64,000 nt of DNA from Variovorax sp. OK212 (GTDB lineage: Bacteria; Pseudomonadota; Gammaproteobacteria; Burkholderiales; Burkholderiaceae_C), in NCBI RefSeq assembly GCF_900112425.1, contig NZ_FOLP01000010.1:62001-126000 (forward strand). Reading direction: 5' to 3'. This document shows, piece after piece, positions 50,727-58,818 of the stretch; position 1 is the first letter of the stretch; every line of letters starts with the position of its first letter. The translations under genes were made by a program, and so were the position numbers. Below the pieces are notes generated by a model. That model had not been told where the DNA came from. It searched no databases and saw only the letters and a program-made list of their open reading frames with translations.

Positions 50727-52189
50727 CCAGCCGGCGACACGCGCAGGTGCAACGGACTCGCCGGACGCAGCGTCACGTTAAGCACCGGTCGCGGTGCCTC
50801 CTGCCCTTCGGGCACCGACAGCACATGGCGTTGCAGCAGCATCGCCGCCACCACGGTCAGCTCGGTCATCGCCAGGTGCTGGCCCAGGCACACACGCGGG
50901 CCGGCACCCAGCGGCATGTAGGCCCCGCGCGGCACTTCGGGCGCACCGGGGGCAAAGCGCTCGGGACGAAACGCCAGCGGCTCCTCGAACCAGCGCGGGT
51001 CTCGTTGCATGAGCTGCACCGGCACCATGAACATCGTGCGTGCCGGAAACTGCCAGGCACCCAATGTCACTGGCCGTGTCGCCCGACGGCTGAACAGAAC
51101 GGGCGCGGCGGGATAGAGGCGCATCGCCTCCTGCAGCGTGCGGGTCAGCGCGGGCATCGCAGTGAGGTCTTGCGCCGTCGGCGCGCGACCCTGCTGCCGC
51201 TGCTTCACTTCGTCGGCAGCCTTGCGCTGCGCTTCAGGGTTGAAAGCAAGGCACCACGCCCACCACGTGAGCGTGGCCGCGACGGTCTCGTGCCCCGCAA
51301 GGAACGCGGTCATGCATTCGTCGTGCACGGCCTGCAACGGCCACGCCGCCGGATCGTCGCGGTGCAGTTGCAGAAGGCGCGTGAGCAGGTCGTCGGGGCG
51401 CTCTTCCGGCGCCATGGCCGAGCGCGCGCGCAAGTGGTTGTCGATGAGCGTGCGCAGCATCGCCTTTGCATTGCGCTTGGCGCGCTTCCACGGCATCGCG
51501 TCGGGCCAGCTCGCAGGCCAGTAGAACTCGCTGTCTGCGGCCGTGCCGACGATGTGCACGGCCTGCGCGACCCGTGCCGCGTCGTCGCCGATGGGGCGCG
51601 AGAACAGCATGCGCACGATCACGTCCATGGCCAGCGTGGTGAGCGCGCTTTCGATCGGCCAGCGGGCCTCGTCGCCGCGCGGCCATGACCGCATCGCAAG
51701 CTCGGCCGTCTCCGCGATCGTGGGCACGAAGCTCTGTGTCGACTTCGGCGAAAACGCAGGCTGCAGCGCATGCCGCTTGTCGCGCCACGCCGCGCCCTCG
51801 GACACCAACACGCTGTGGCCATGCACCTGCGAGAACACGCGCATGCCGCGCTCCCAGCGAATGAGGGCATCGTGGTTCGCGACCAGCAGCTCGCGCACCA
51901 ACGCCGGATCGGTCACGACGACCTGATGCTCAGGCCAGATGCGCAGGTGCACCAGGTCGCCATGGCGTTGCTGCCAGTCGCCCAACGTGCCCAGCAGGTC
52001 GCGTGACATCTGGTTGAGCAGGCCCCAGCCCGTGATGCCGGAGGGCGGCCCGGGCGGCCAGTGGCCGAGGGGGTGGCGCACCGGTGCACTCAGAGGCGCC
52101 GTCGCGTGCATCGGGCACGCGGAGGAAGAAGAAGAAGAAGAAGAAGAAGAAGAAGAAGAAGAAGAAGAAGAAGAAGAAGCGGTGTTCAT
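50723..52189 (-). CDS. Cytochrome P450
   Basis: A 488-aa heme-thiolate monooxygenase. The I-helix oxygen-activation motif is AFLAGHETVAATLTW, the ExxR motif is in LQEAMRLYP, and the heme-ligand loop is PLGAGPRVCLGQHL with axial Cys434. Immediately after the start (MNTA) comes a run of 19 serines, then PPGPPSG, a proline hinge typical of membrane-proximal P450s. Start choice: ATG 52189; ATG 52198 or 52216 are possible. It is divergent from an AraC regulator across 80 nt. No redox partner gene is adjacent. Substrate unknown; fatty acids or terpenes are plausible. Confidence 0.92.
   Translation of the reverse strand: MNTASSSSSSSSSSSSSSSSSSSACPMHATAPLSAPVRHPLGHWPPGPPSGITGWGLLNQMSRDLLGTLGDWQQRHGDLVHLRIWPEHQVVVTDPALVRELLVANHDALIRWERGMRVFSQVHGHSVLVSEGAAWRDKRHALQPAFSPKSTQSFVPTIAETAELAMRSWPRGDEARWPIESALTTLAMDVIVRMLFSRPIGDDAARVAQAVHIVGTAADSEFYWPASWPDAMPWKRAKRNAKAMLRTLIDNHLRARSAMAPEERPDDLLTRLLQLHRDDPAAWPLQAVHDECMTAFLAGHETVAATLTWWAWCLAFNPEAQRKAADEVKQRQQGRAPTAQDLTAMPALTRTLQEAMRLYPAAPVLFSRRATRPVTLGAWQFPARTMFMVPVQLMQRDPRWFEEPLAFRPERFAPGAPEVPRGAYMPLGAGPRVCLGQHLAMTELTVVAAMLLQRHVLSVPEGQEAPRPVLNVTLRPASPLHLRVSPAG
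52121..52177. repeat. Trinucleotide microsatellite encoding 19 serines in the P450
   Basis: On the coding strand: 17 TCT codons followed by 2 TCC codons, beginning four codons after the ATG at 52189. Slippage by whole units keeps frame; slippage by one or two bases would abolish the protein. Ser codon choice (TCT) is highly atypical for this genome. Confidence 0.95.
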
Positions 52190-52269
52190 GCCCCGCATGG
52201 TTCCCCGTTTCATGCGCACCGTCTTGAACCGAAACGACACGCGTGCGCGACTGCCTAAACTCGAGCCCG

Positions 52270-53211
52270 ATGGACATCGCTCCCCTGCTTTCCCCCCTCG
52301 CCTACCCCGACCCGCTGGCGCGCGCGCCGCGTGTAGGCCCGGAAGACACCGGCCACATCCTGCCGACGCCGCCGGTGCTGCAAGGGGCCGTGGTGGCTGC
52401 GATCTCGCGCGACACGCGAGGCCTGACCATGAACGATGCGCAACGCCTGACGCACTTCCCGGCCTCGCCGCTGATGAGCCTGTCGTGGTTCCAGCACACC
52501 GAGGCCAGCATGATCGAACGCGGCGATGCACAGCAGCTTTCAAGCTGGCGACCCTCGGGCGCCGATTCGACGGTCGTGATTTCAGGAAGCCAGTCGCGCC
52601 CGTCGGTCTGCTGGGCGCACGAGAACGGACGCGCCGGCATGATCTGCTTCACTGCGGACATCGCGCGCACGCTGTTCGGCATCGATCCGGCCGCTGTTCA
52701 CGACCGCTTCGTGCCCGCGCACGAGGTCATGGGTGCCACGTGGTCCCCACTGCTCGACGCCTTGGTCTGGTCCCCCGACGACGCAGCCACACTGGCTGCA
52801 CTGCGCGACCACATCGCCCCGCGATGGCAGGCCTTGCACGGACGCTCGACCACCGCGCCATCGCTGCGCCAGTTGGGCCGCCACTGGGTCGAGCGCCTCG
52901 CATGGCAGGCCCACGAATGGCGCCGCACGCACAGCCCGCGCCAGGTGGAGCGTCGCGTCAAGGCCTTCAGCGGGCGCTCGCTGCGCGACTGGCAATCGCT
53001 GGTGCGCACCGAGGGCCTGTTCTTCGCCGCGCGCGAGCGCTACGAGACCGGCCAGCCCTTCGACTGGGCGACGCTGGCGCTCGACCATGGCTTTGCCGAC
53101 CAATCGCACCTCGTGCGTGTCACACGGCACATCGCCGGTTTTTCTCCAGGTGAATTTGCCGAGCGCTTTGAACATGACGAGTCGTTCTGGATGTACCGGC
53201 TCTGGATCTGA
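52270..53211 (+). CDS. AraC-family transcriptional regulator
   Basis: A 313-aa regulator. The C-terminal AraC double helix-turn-helix is visible: WLRSLRD-like SGRSLRDWQSLVRTEGLFFA in the first part and WATLALDHGFADQSHLVRVT with ARHIAGFSPGEFAERF-type ending in the second. The N-terminal 200 residues are a variable sensing domain with AQRLTHFPASPLMSLSWFQH. The ATG at 52270 was chosen over one nine codons upstream. It is divergent from the P450, so it probably controls it. Confidence 0.9.
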   Translation: MDIAPLLSPLAYPDPLARAPRVGPEDTGHILPTPPVLQGAVVAAISRDTRGLTMNDAQRLTHFPASPLMSLSWFQHTEASMIERGDAQQLSSWRPSGADSTVVISGSQSRPSVCWAHENGRAGMICFTADIARTLFGIDPAAVHDRFVPAHEVMGATWSPLLDALVWSPDDAATLAALRDHIAPRWQALHGRSTTAPSLRQLGRHWVERLAWQAHEWRRTHSPRQVERRVKAFSGRSLRDWQSLVRTEGLFFAARERYETGQPFDWATLALDHGFADQSHLVRVTRHIAGFSPGEFAERFEHDESFWMYRLWI

Positions 53212-53426
53212 CTGGCCCCGGACCGGGGTGACACGGCGCATGCGTCGCCTACCACGCTTTCCTTCATTCCTCTCGCCGCGATACACGTCTTTCCGCCCCT
53301 CGCGGGAGGCCTGCCTATTCAACAGGCAACGTGGTGGAAACCCACGCCAGCTCTCGCTTCGCCGGGTCGCCTCCCCGCACAACCCACAGAGTTGTCCACA
53401 GAAAAATCGAACAAGTCATCGAACCG
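53212..53426. other. Intergenic stretch between convergent araC and acyl-CoA ligase genes
   Basis: 215 nt with no supportable gene. It contains a weak hairpin TGCCT/AGGCA (53312-53328) without a T-run, and a lone TTGTCCACA (53392-53400), one base off a DnaA box. I see nothing else structured. Confidence 0.5.
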
Positions 53427-55067
53427 TCATGCGGATGCCGCGGCCACGTAACCCTTGAACTGTTCGCGCAACTTCGTCTTCAGCAATTTGCCGGTGGCGG
53501 TGTGCGGCAGGCTGTCGACGAAAGCCACGTCATCGGGCAGCCACCATTTCACGACGCGGCCTGCGAGGAATGTGAGCAGTTCCTCGCGCGTCACTTCGGC
53601 GCCCGCGCGCTTCACCACGATGAGCAGCGGCCGCTCCTGCCACTTCGGATGCGCAACGCCGATCACCGCGGCCTCGGCCACCGCGGGGTGCGCGCTCGCT
53701 GCGTTCTCCAGGTCGATGGAAGAAATCCATTCGCCGCCCGACTTGATGACGTCCTTCGCGCGATCGACCAGGCTCACGTAGCCGTCGGCATCGACGGTGG
53801 CCACGTCGCCCGTCGGGAAGAAGCCCTCGGCATCGAGCACCGGTCCGCCTTCGCTCTTGAAGTAGCCGCTCGCAATCCACGGCCCGCGCACGTGCAGGTG
53901 GCCGAAGGCCTTGCCGTCGTGCGGCAGGCGCAGTCCGTCTTGGCCGACGATCTTCAGCTCCACGCCCCACACGCCGCGGCCCTGCTTCATCTTGATGGTG
54001 GTCTGCTCTTCCTTCGACAGCGCCAGGTGCTTGGGCAGCAGGTTGCCGATCACGCCGATGGGGCTGGTCTCGGTCATGCCCCAGCCCTGCACGAAGTCGG
54101 CGCCGAAGTCGCGCTCGAAGCGTTCGATCATGCTGCGCGGCGTGGCCGCGCCGCCCACGCCGATGCGCTTCAGGCCAATGGCGCGCGTGTCGATCTCGGG
54201 GTGCGCATCGAAGTACTGGAACAGCATGAGCCAGATGGTCGGCACCGCCTGCGAGAAGCCAACCTTCTCGTCGCGCATCAGCTCGTACAGGCTCTGCGCG
54301 TCCATGTGCGGGCCGGGCATGACCAGCTTCGCGCCCGTCATGGCGGCGGCATACGGCATGCCCCACGCGTTCGCATGGAACATGGGCACGGCCAGCAGCA
54401 GCGTCATCTGCGAGTTCACGCCGAAGGTGTCGGGCGCGCACTCCATCAGCGAATGCAGCACCGTCGAGCGGTGCGAATACAGCACGCCCTTGGGGTTGCC
54501 GGTGGTGCCCGAGGTGTAGCAAAGCGAGGACGCGGTGCGCTCGTCGAACTCGGGCCACGCGCAGGCCTCGCTCTGCGCGCCCACGAGCTCGTCGTAGCAC
54601 AGCAGGTTCGGCACGTCGATGGCGGGCATGTGCGCGCGGTCGGTCATGGCGATGAAGGCGCGCACCGTCTTCAGGCCGGGCGCGAGCTTCTCGACCAGCG
54701 CGGCGAAGGTGGTGTCGAAGAACAGCACCTTGTCTTCGGCATGGTTGACGATGTAGTCGATCTGCTCCGGAAAGAGCCGCGGGTTGACCGTGTGCAGCAC
54801 CGCGCCCGAGCCCGACACGCCGTAGTACAGCGCCAGGTGCCGGTGCGTGTTCCACGCCAGCGTGCCGACACGCTCGCCGGGCGCGATGTCGAGCGCCTGC
54901 AGCGCATTGGCCACCTGCTTGGCGCGGCGCTGCACCTCGGCGTAGTCGGTGCGGTGCACCGGCCCTTCGACGCTGCGCCCGACGATCTGCGCATGCGGGT
55001 GGAAGGTGGCCGCATGGTCGATGAGCGACGAGATGAGCAGCGGGCGGTCTTGCATCAATCCGAACAT
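53427..55067 (-). CDS. Medium/long-chain acyl-CoA synthetase (AlkK-like)
   Basis: A 546-aa AMP-binding ligase activating fatty acids to CoA esters. The P-loop-like motif is CYTSGTTGNPKGVLYSHRS, later motifs include GWGMTETSP and YFKSEGG..GFFPTGDVATVD, and the C-terminal catalytic Lys is in HTATGKLLKTKLREQF. The N terminus MFGLMQDRPLLISSLIDHAA is characteristic of the AlkK subgroup. The start at 55067 has AGGAG 7 nt upstream. A palindrome shared with the thiolase promoter lies 61 nt upstream, next to a -35/-10 pair GTGACG (55127-55122) and TACGAT (55105-55100). Confidence 0.93.
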   Translation of the reverse strand: MFGLMQDRPLLISSLIDHAATFHPHAQIVGRSVEGPVHRTDYAEVQRRAKQVANALQALDIAPGERVGTLAWNTHRHLALYYGVSGSGAVLHTVNPRLFPEQIDYIVNHAEDKVLFFDTTFAALVEKLAPGLKTVRAFIAMTDRAHMPAIDVPNLLCYDELVGAQSEACAWPEFDERTASSLCYTSGTTGNPKGVLYSHRSTVLHSLMECAPDTFGVNSQMTLLLAVPMFHANAWGMPYAAAMTGAKLVMPGPHMDAQSLYELMRDEKVGFSQAVPTIWLMLFQYFDAHPEIDTRAIGLKRIGVGGAATPRSMIERFERDFGADFVQGWGMTETSPIGVIGNLLPKHLALSKEEQTTIKMKQGRGVWGVELKIVGQDGLRLPHDGKAFGHLHVRGPWIASGYFKSEGGPVLDAEGFFPTGDVATVDADGYVSLVDRAKDVIKSGGEWISSIDLENAASAHPAVAEAAVIGVAHPKWQERPLLIVVKRAGAEVTREELLTFLAGRVVKWWLPDDVAFVDSLPHTATGKLLKTKLREQFKGYVAAASA

Positions 55068-55127
55068 GGCTTGTCTCCTGTGTAGGGCTGTCGCGCTGCA
55101 TCGTAGGCAGCGGCCACGGCGCGTCAC

Positions 55128-55145
55128 ATCGTCGGAACGGACGAT
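55128..55145. promoter_or_regulatory. Fatty-acid regulon operator candidate, site 1
   Basis: ATCGTC-GGAACG-GACGAT, an 18-bp perfect inverted repeat ending 61 bp upstream of the acyl-CoA ligase start and directly abutting its predicted -35. The same site, with one base changed, is found upstream of the thiolase gene at 61703-61720. Confidence 0.75.
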
Positions 55146-55266
55146 TGAGGGCGCCAGAGGGTTGCCCCTCATAGGCGCCTTGCGCGGCGGCTGGGCCCTC
55201 GGCGGATGCGGGAAATGCGGCAGGGAACGGAACCTGCTTGCACGCCGGGCAACCACGAGGCGCCCG

Positions 55267-56061
55267 ATGCTCATCGCTCAAATCTCCGATCCCCACGTGC
55301 GCCCCGCCGGCCAGCTCTACCAGGGCGTGGCCGATTCGAACCGCATGTTCGCGCAGGCCATCGACCACCTGCACGCGCTGGACCGCCGGCCCGACCTGGT
55401 GCTGCTGACCGGAGACCTCGTCGACGAAGGCAGGCCCGAGGAATACGCTCAGACGCGGCGGCTGCTCGCGAAGCTGGCCGTGCCCTGCCTCGTGATTCCG
55501 GGCAACCACGACCACCGCGAGAACTTTCGCGCGGCCTTCGCGGACCACGCGTACCTGCCGCGCGAAGGCGCGCTGCACTACTGCATCGACGACCACCCAG
55601 TGCGCATCGTGGCACTCGACTCCTGCGTTCCCGGGCTGCACCACGGCGATGTCGATGCGCAGGGCCTGGCGTGGCTGCGGCGAACGCTGGAGGCGCAGCG
55701 CACGAAGCCGACGCTCGTGATGCTGCACCACCCGCCCTTCGCCAGCGGCATCCCGTACATGGACCCGTACCGCTGCATGAACCCGGCACCGCTCGAGGCC
55801 GTGCTGCGCGGCTTCGACAACATCGAGCGCGTGCTGTGCGGCCATGTGCACCGCACCATGCTGCGGCGCTGGGCCGGCACGGTCGTGTGCGCGTGCCCGA
55901 GCAGCACGACGGAAATCGCGCTGCGGCTGGCGGCGGACGCCGCGCCCGCCTCGTACATGGGCCGCCCGGCATGCATGCTGCACCTGTGGGACGCGGCGCA
56001 GGGCATGGTGAGCCATGTGAGCCACATCGGGCAGATGGAGGGTCCGTATCCCTTTGCCTGA
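55267..56061 (+). CDS. CpdA/GpdQ-type metallophosphodiesterase
   Basis: A 264-aa calcineurin-like phosphoesterase. Metal-binding motifs are in order: AQISDPHVRP, LLTGDLVDEGRPEEY, VIPGNHDHRENF, VMLHHPPFASG and VLCGHVHRTM. This set matches the class III cyclic nucleotide phosphodiesterase/glycerophosphodiesterase group (CpdA, GpdQ). Substrate could be cAMP or glycerophosphodiesters; the sequence does not decide. It is followed by an AraC regulator 90 nt downstream in the same direction. Confidence 0.92.
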   Translation: MLIAQISDPHVRPAGQLYQGVADSNRMFAQAIDHLHALDRRPDLVLLTGDLVDEGRPEEYAQTRRLLAKLAVPCLVIPGNHDHRENFRAAFADHAYLPREGALHYCIDDHPVRIVALDSCVPGLHHGDVDAQGLAWLRRTLEAQRTKPTLVMLHHPPFASGIPYMDPYRCMNPAPLEAVLRGFDNIERVLCGHVHRTMLRRWAGTVVCACPSSTTEIALRLAADAAPASYMGRPACMLHLWDAAQGMVSHVSHIGQMEGPYPFA

Positions 56062-56151
56062 TACGCAATGAAGCGGCCGGCTGCGCCCCGTCGTGGGCAG
56101 AATGAACCCTTCCCCGCACATCCGCACATCCTCAGCCCCGCACGCCGCGCC

Positions 56152-56937
56152 ATGCCCCAGCAACGCACCCTTCTCCACGCCTGCGACGCGTTCGAAGTGG
56201 CGCACGTTCGCTCGCACCCTGCGCGCTCGCAGGAATGGAGCGAGGCCTACACCGTCGCCTCGCGGCGCATCGTCTTTCCCGCCGGCAGCACCTTGCTCGA
56301 GGTGCGCTCCGGCGGCAGCAGCTGGCTGGCCGACGGACTCACCGCCATCCGCTTCGCCGACGGCACGGTCTACCAGTTGCGCCAGGGCATGCCGGCCGCG
56401 CGCAGCAGCCTGGTCGTCACCCGGCATCGCGCAGACGCCACCGACGAGGCGCCCGCCTTCTTCCTTCTGTCGCCGAGGTCGCTGTACCAGGTGCACGCCG
56501 CACAGCGGCAACTGCGCGCCGACGGCTGCGGCGCGGCACGTGTCGCGTCGCTGGTCGGCGAGCTGCCCGCGTTACGCCGGCAAGTGCCGCAGGCGGGCGC
56601 GACAGCCCGCGCCCGGCGCCTGCTCGCGCAGGCCGCGCAAACTGCGCACGGCGAACCGCGCATGTCGCTTCACGACGTGGCCGACGCCGTTTCGCGCTCC
56701 CCCTTCCACCTCGCCCGCAGCTTCCGCCAGCAGACCGGCCTGAGCCTGCACCAGTACCGCCAGCACCTGCGGCTCGCCGCGGCCATGGAGCGGCTGGCCG
56801 ATGGCGACCACGAGCTCGCGGCCATCGCGCACGATCTCGGCTTCTGCAGCCAGAGCCACCTGGGCGCGGTGTTCCGCCGCGAAACCGGCGTGACGCTCGG
56901 CGAAGCCCGCCGCGTGCTGGGCAGCGCACGAATTTGA
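56152..56937 (+). CDS. AraC-family transcriptional regulator
   Basis: A 261-aa AraC regulator. The second half has the two helix-turn-helix units: SLHDVADAVSRSPFHLARSF and ELAAIAHDLGFCSQSHLGAV with FRRETGVTLGEARR. The N-terminal part (RRIVFPAGSTLLEVRSGGSS) is cupin-like. The ATG at 56152 avoids a Pro/Arg-rich upstream extension. It lies 36 nt before the EamA gene, which it may control. Confidence 0.92.
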   Translation: MPQQRTLLHACDAFEVAHVRSHPARSQEWSEAYTVASRRIVFPAGSTLLEVRSGGSSWLADGLTAIRFADGTVYQLRQGMPAARSSLVVTRHRADATDEAPAFFLLSPRSLYQVHAAQRQLRADGCGAARVASLVGELPALRRQVPQAGATARARRLLAQAAQTAHGEPRMSLHDVADAVSRSPFHLARSFRQQTGLSLHQYRQHLRLAAAMERLADGDHELAAIAHDLGFCSQSHLGAVFRRETGVTLGEARRVLGSARI

Positions 56938-56973
56938 TAGCCGCCACGCGGCGCGGTCGCGAGACTCGCCGCC

Positions 56974-57915
56974 ATGACGGACCGCCACCTTTGCACCGGC
57001 CTGCTGGCCGCACTCGCCGCCGCGCTGGTCGGCAGCGCCTGGCAACTCGTCTCGCGCCACGGCGTGACCACCACGCTCGGCCCGATGGAGCTGGCGCTGA
57101 TGCGCTACGGCATACCCGCCCTGCTGCTGGCGCCGCTGTGGTTCGGCCGCGCGCGCGGCACCCGCATGGCGCCCGCGGCCTCGCGGGCCACGCTCGCGCT
57201 GCTCGTCATCGGCGGCGGCCTGCCCTTCGGCCTGCTGGTGCTGGCCGGCGCGCAATGGGCGCCCGCCAGCCACATGGGCATCTTCATGGCGGGCAGCCTG
57301 CCGCTGTTCACCGCCATCGGCGCGCGGCTGCAAGGAGGACAAGAGGGTCACAAGGGACACAAGGGACACAAGATCGGCGGCATGCGCCTGCTGGGGCTGG
57401 GCTGCATTGCGCTCGGCATGGCGCTGTTCGCGGCCGGCAGCTTTCGCAGCGGCTCGCTCGACTGGCGCGGTGACCTGCTCTTCCTGGCCGCGGCCATGCT
57501 GTGGGCCACCCACTCGCTCGCCTTCGCGCGATGCGGCCTCACGCCATGGCAGGGCGCCGCGTTCGTCAACGGCTGGTCGGCCCTGCTCCTGCTGCCGCTG
57601 GTGGCGATCGCGGGTGCGCCGCGGCTGCTGAGCGCGCCGTGGGCCGACATCGCCCTGCAGGCCGCGGGGCAAGGCGTGGTCGCCGGCTTGCTCGGGCTGG
57701 TGGTCTACATGGTGGCCGTGGCGCGGCTGGGTGCCGCACGCGCATCGCTCTCCGCGGCGCTGGTGCCGGTGCTGACCACGCTGGGTGCGGCGTGGTGGAT
57801 GAACGAACCGGTCACCGGCGCGGTGCTGCTGGCGTTGGCGCTGGTGGTGCCGGGCGTCGTGCTGGCGAGCGGCGCGGTGCGCGCGCGCGCGAAGGTGCCG
57901 ACGCAGGCGGCGTAG
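56974..57915 (+). CDS. EamA/DMT-family transporter
   Basis: A 313-aa inner-membrane protein with about ten hydrophobic helices in two EamA repeats, as in drug/metabolite exporters of the RhaT/YdcZ type. Examples: LAALAAALVGSAWQLVSRHG, GIPALLLAPLWFG, GLVVYMVAVARLGAARASLS and the closing ALVVPGVVLASGAV. The loop between the repeats carries three Gly-His-Lys units. The substrate is unknown. Confidence 0.9.
   Translation: MTDRHLCTGLLAALAAALVGSAWQLVSRHGVTTTLGPMELALMRYGIPALLLAPLWFGRARGTRMAPAASRATLALLVIGGGLPFGLLVLAGAQWAPASHMGIFMAGSLPLFTAIGARLQGGQEGHKGHKGHKIGGMRLLGLGCIALGMALFAAGSFRSGSLDWRGDLLFLAAAMLWATHSLAFARCGLTPWQGAAFVNGWSALLLLPLVAIAGAPRLLSAPWADIALQAAGQGVVAGLLGLVVYMVAVARLGAARASLSAALVPVLTTLGAAWWMNEPVTGAVLLALALVVPGVVLASGAVRARAKVPTQAA
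57346..57372. repeat. Three in-frame 9-bp repeats (Gly-His-Lys) in the EamA gene
   Basis: GGTCACAAG followed by two GGACACAAG, encoding (GHK)3 in the loop joining the two EamA repeats. A His-rich cytoplasmic loop could bind metal, but that is only a possibility. Confidence 0.85.
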
Positions 57916-58035
57916 CGGCGTCGGGCCGCACGGGCAGAATGCGGCGCATCGCCACCCGCGCCAAGAAAAACGCATGCTCACCGACGCTGTCACAGCAACT
58001 CGACTGGAACCGCCGGCCCATTGGCGCTCGGGCAC

Positions 58036-58428
58036 ATGAGCGATCAGATTCATCTGCAGCCCGTCGTGACCGTCCTCGCAGGCCCCTTCCAGCCCGATCC
58101 GATCAGTGAGATCGTGTCGATCTTCCATGCATCGAACGGATTGCAGATCAAGCTGAAGAGCGCGGACTCCACCGCCGAAGTCGTCTTCCCGACCACGTGG
58201 GGATTCAGGGTTCTCGACGAACTCGACCTGACGGAGTTCTGGTCGCAGTGCTCCATGAAGACCGGCTGGCTTTTCGAGGTCACCGGCGGTGGATGGAAGG
58301 CGCTCGAAATGCAGCGGACGCACTTTGTCAGCGGCCGCCTTTACGATGATCTGCGCGAGTTTCTTGTCATCGGCACCACCTTCTGCGTGAGCGTGTTGAG
58401 CCAGGATGAACCCATGGTCCGGACATGA
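58036..58428 (+). CDS. Hypothetical protein, lower G+C (130 aa)
   Basis: An orphan soluble protein starting MSDQIHLQPVVTVLAGPFQP, with aromatic-rich mixed alpha/beta sequence (VVFPTTWGFRVLDELDLTEF, VTGGGWKALEMQRTHFVSGR). No domain recognised. Its G+C content is visibly lower than its neighbours, and its size and acidity resemble orphan immunity-type proteins, but no toxin gene is adjacent. ATG 58036 is preferred over an upstream TTG. Not linked to a clear operon. Confidence 0.7.
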   Translation: MSDQIHLQPVVTVLAGPFQPDPISEIVSIFHASNGLQIKLKSADSTAEVVFPTTWGFRVLDELDLTEFWSQCSMKTGWLFEVTGGGWKALEMQRTHFVSGRLYDDLREFLVIGTTFCVSVLSQDEPMVRT

Positions 58429-58465
58429 GCCGCCAACACCCACCCTCACCACCGGAGGACCACGC

Positions 58466-58717
58466 ATGAACAAGCCGACCTGCTGGTTCCCCGCCAAGCG
58501 CTACGGCTGGGGTTGGGGCGTGCCGACCTGCTGGCAGGGTTGGGCCGTGCTCGCGCTGTACTTCGTGTTGCTCGCCGGCGTGATCTTCACCGTTCGCCCC
58601 GAGCGGGAGCCGTTTCACTTTTTGCTCGCTGTCACCGGCCTCAGCGCCGCGCTCGTTGCCGTGTGCTGGCTCAAGGGCGAACCGCCCCGTTGGCGCTGGG
58701 GAGAGAAGAAGCGATGA
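58466..58717 (+). CDS. Small membrane protein (83 aa)
   Basis: A conserved-looking hypothetical: aromatic N terminus (WFPAKRYGWGWGVPTCWQGW), then two hydrophobic helices (AVLALYFVLLAGVIFTV and FLLAVTGLSAALVAVCW) and a basic tail. The Trp/Gly-rich start resembles a widespread family of two-helix inner-membrane proteins of unknown role. It has an excellent ribosome site (GGAGG, 7 nt). Its stop overlaps the next short ORF (ATGA). Confidence 0.8.
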   Translation: MNKPTCWFPAKRYGWGWGVPTCWQGWAVLALYFVLLAGVIFTVRPEREPFHFLLAVTGLSAALVAVCWLKGEPPRWRWGEKKR

Positions 58718-58818
58718 AGGCGAACGCATCGCCGATGCGCTCGCCGGTCGAAGCGGCCGACATTTCCGGCGGCTCGCATCCCTGCATCGCATGGCTCGAC
58801 GCCTGCGTGACCGATTGA
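58714..58818 (+). CDS. Possible 34-aa coupled peptide
   Basis: An ORF joined upstream by ATGA and downstream by TGATG, encoding a Ser/Ala-rich peptide with two Cys (SHPCIAWLDACVTD). The overlaps on both sides suggest translational coupling, although the peptide itself has no recognisable feature and could be chance. Confidence 0.35.
   Translation: MKANASPMRSPVEAADISGGSHPCIAWLDACVTD

Noticed and set aside
53392..53400. TTGTCCACA, one base from a DnaA box
   Set aside because: A single imperfect box without AT-rich unwinding sequence or nearby dnaA/dnaN/repA; not an origin.
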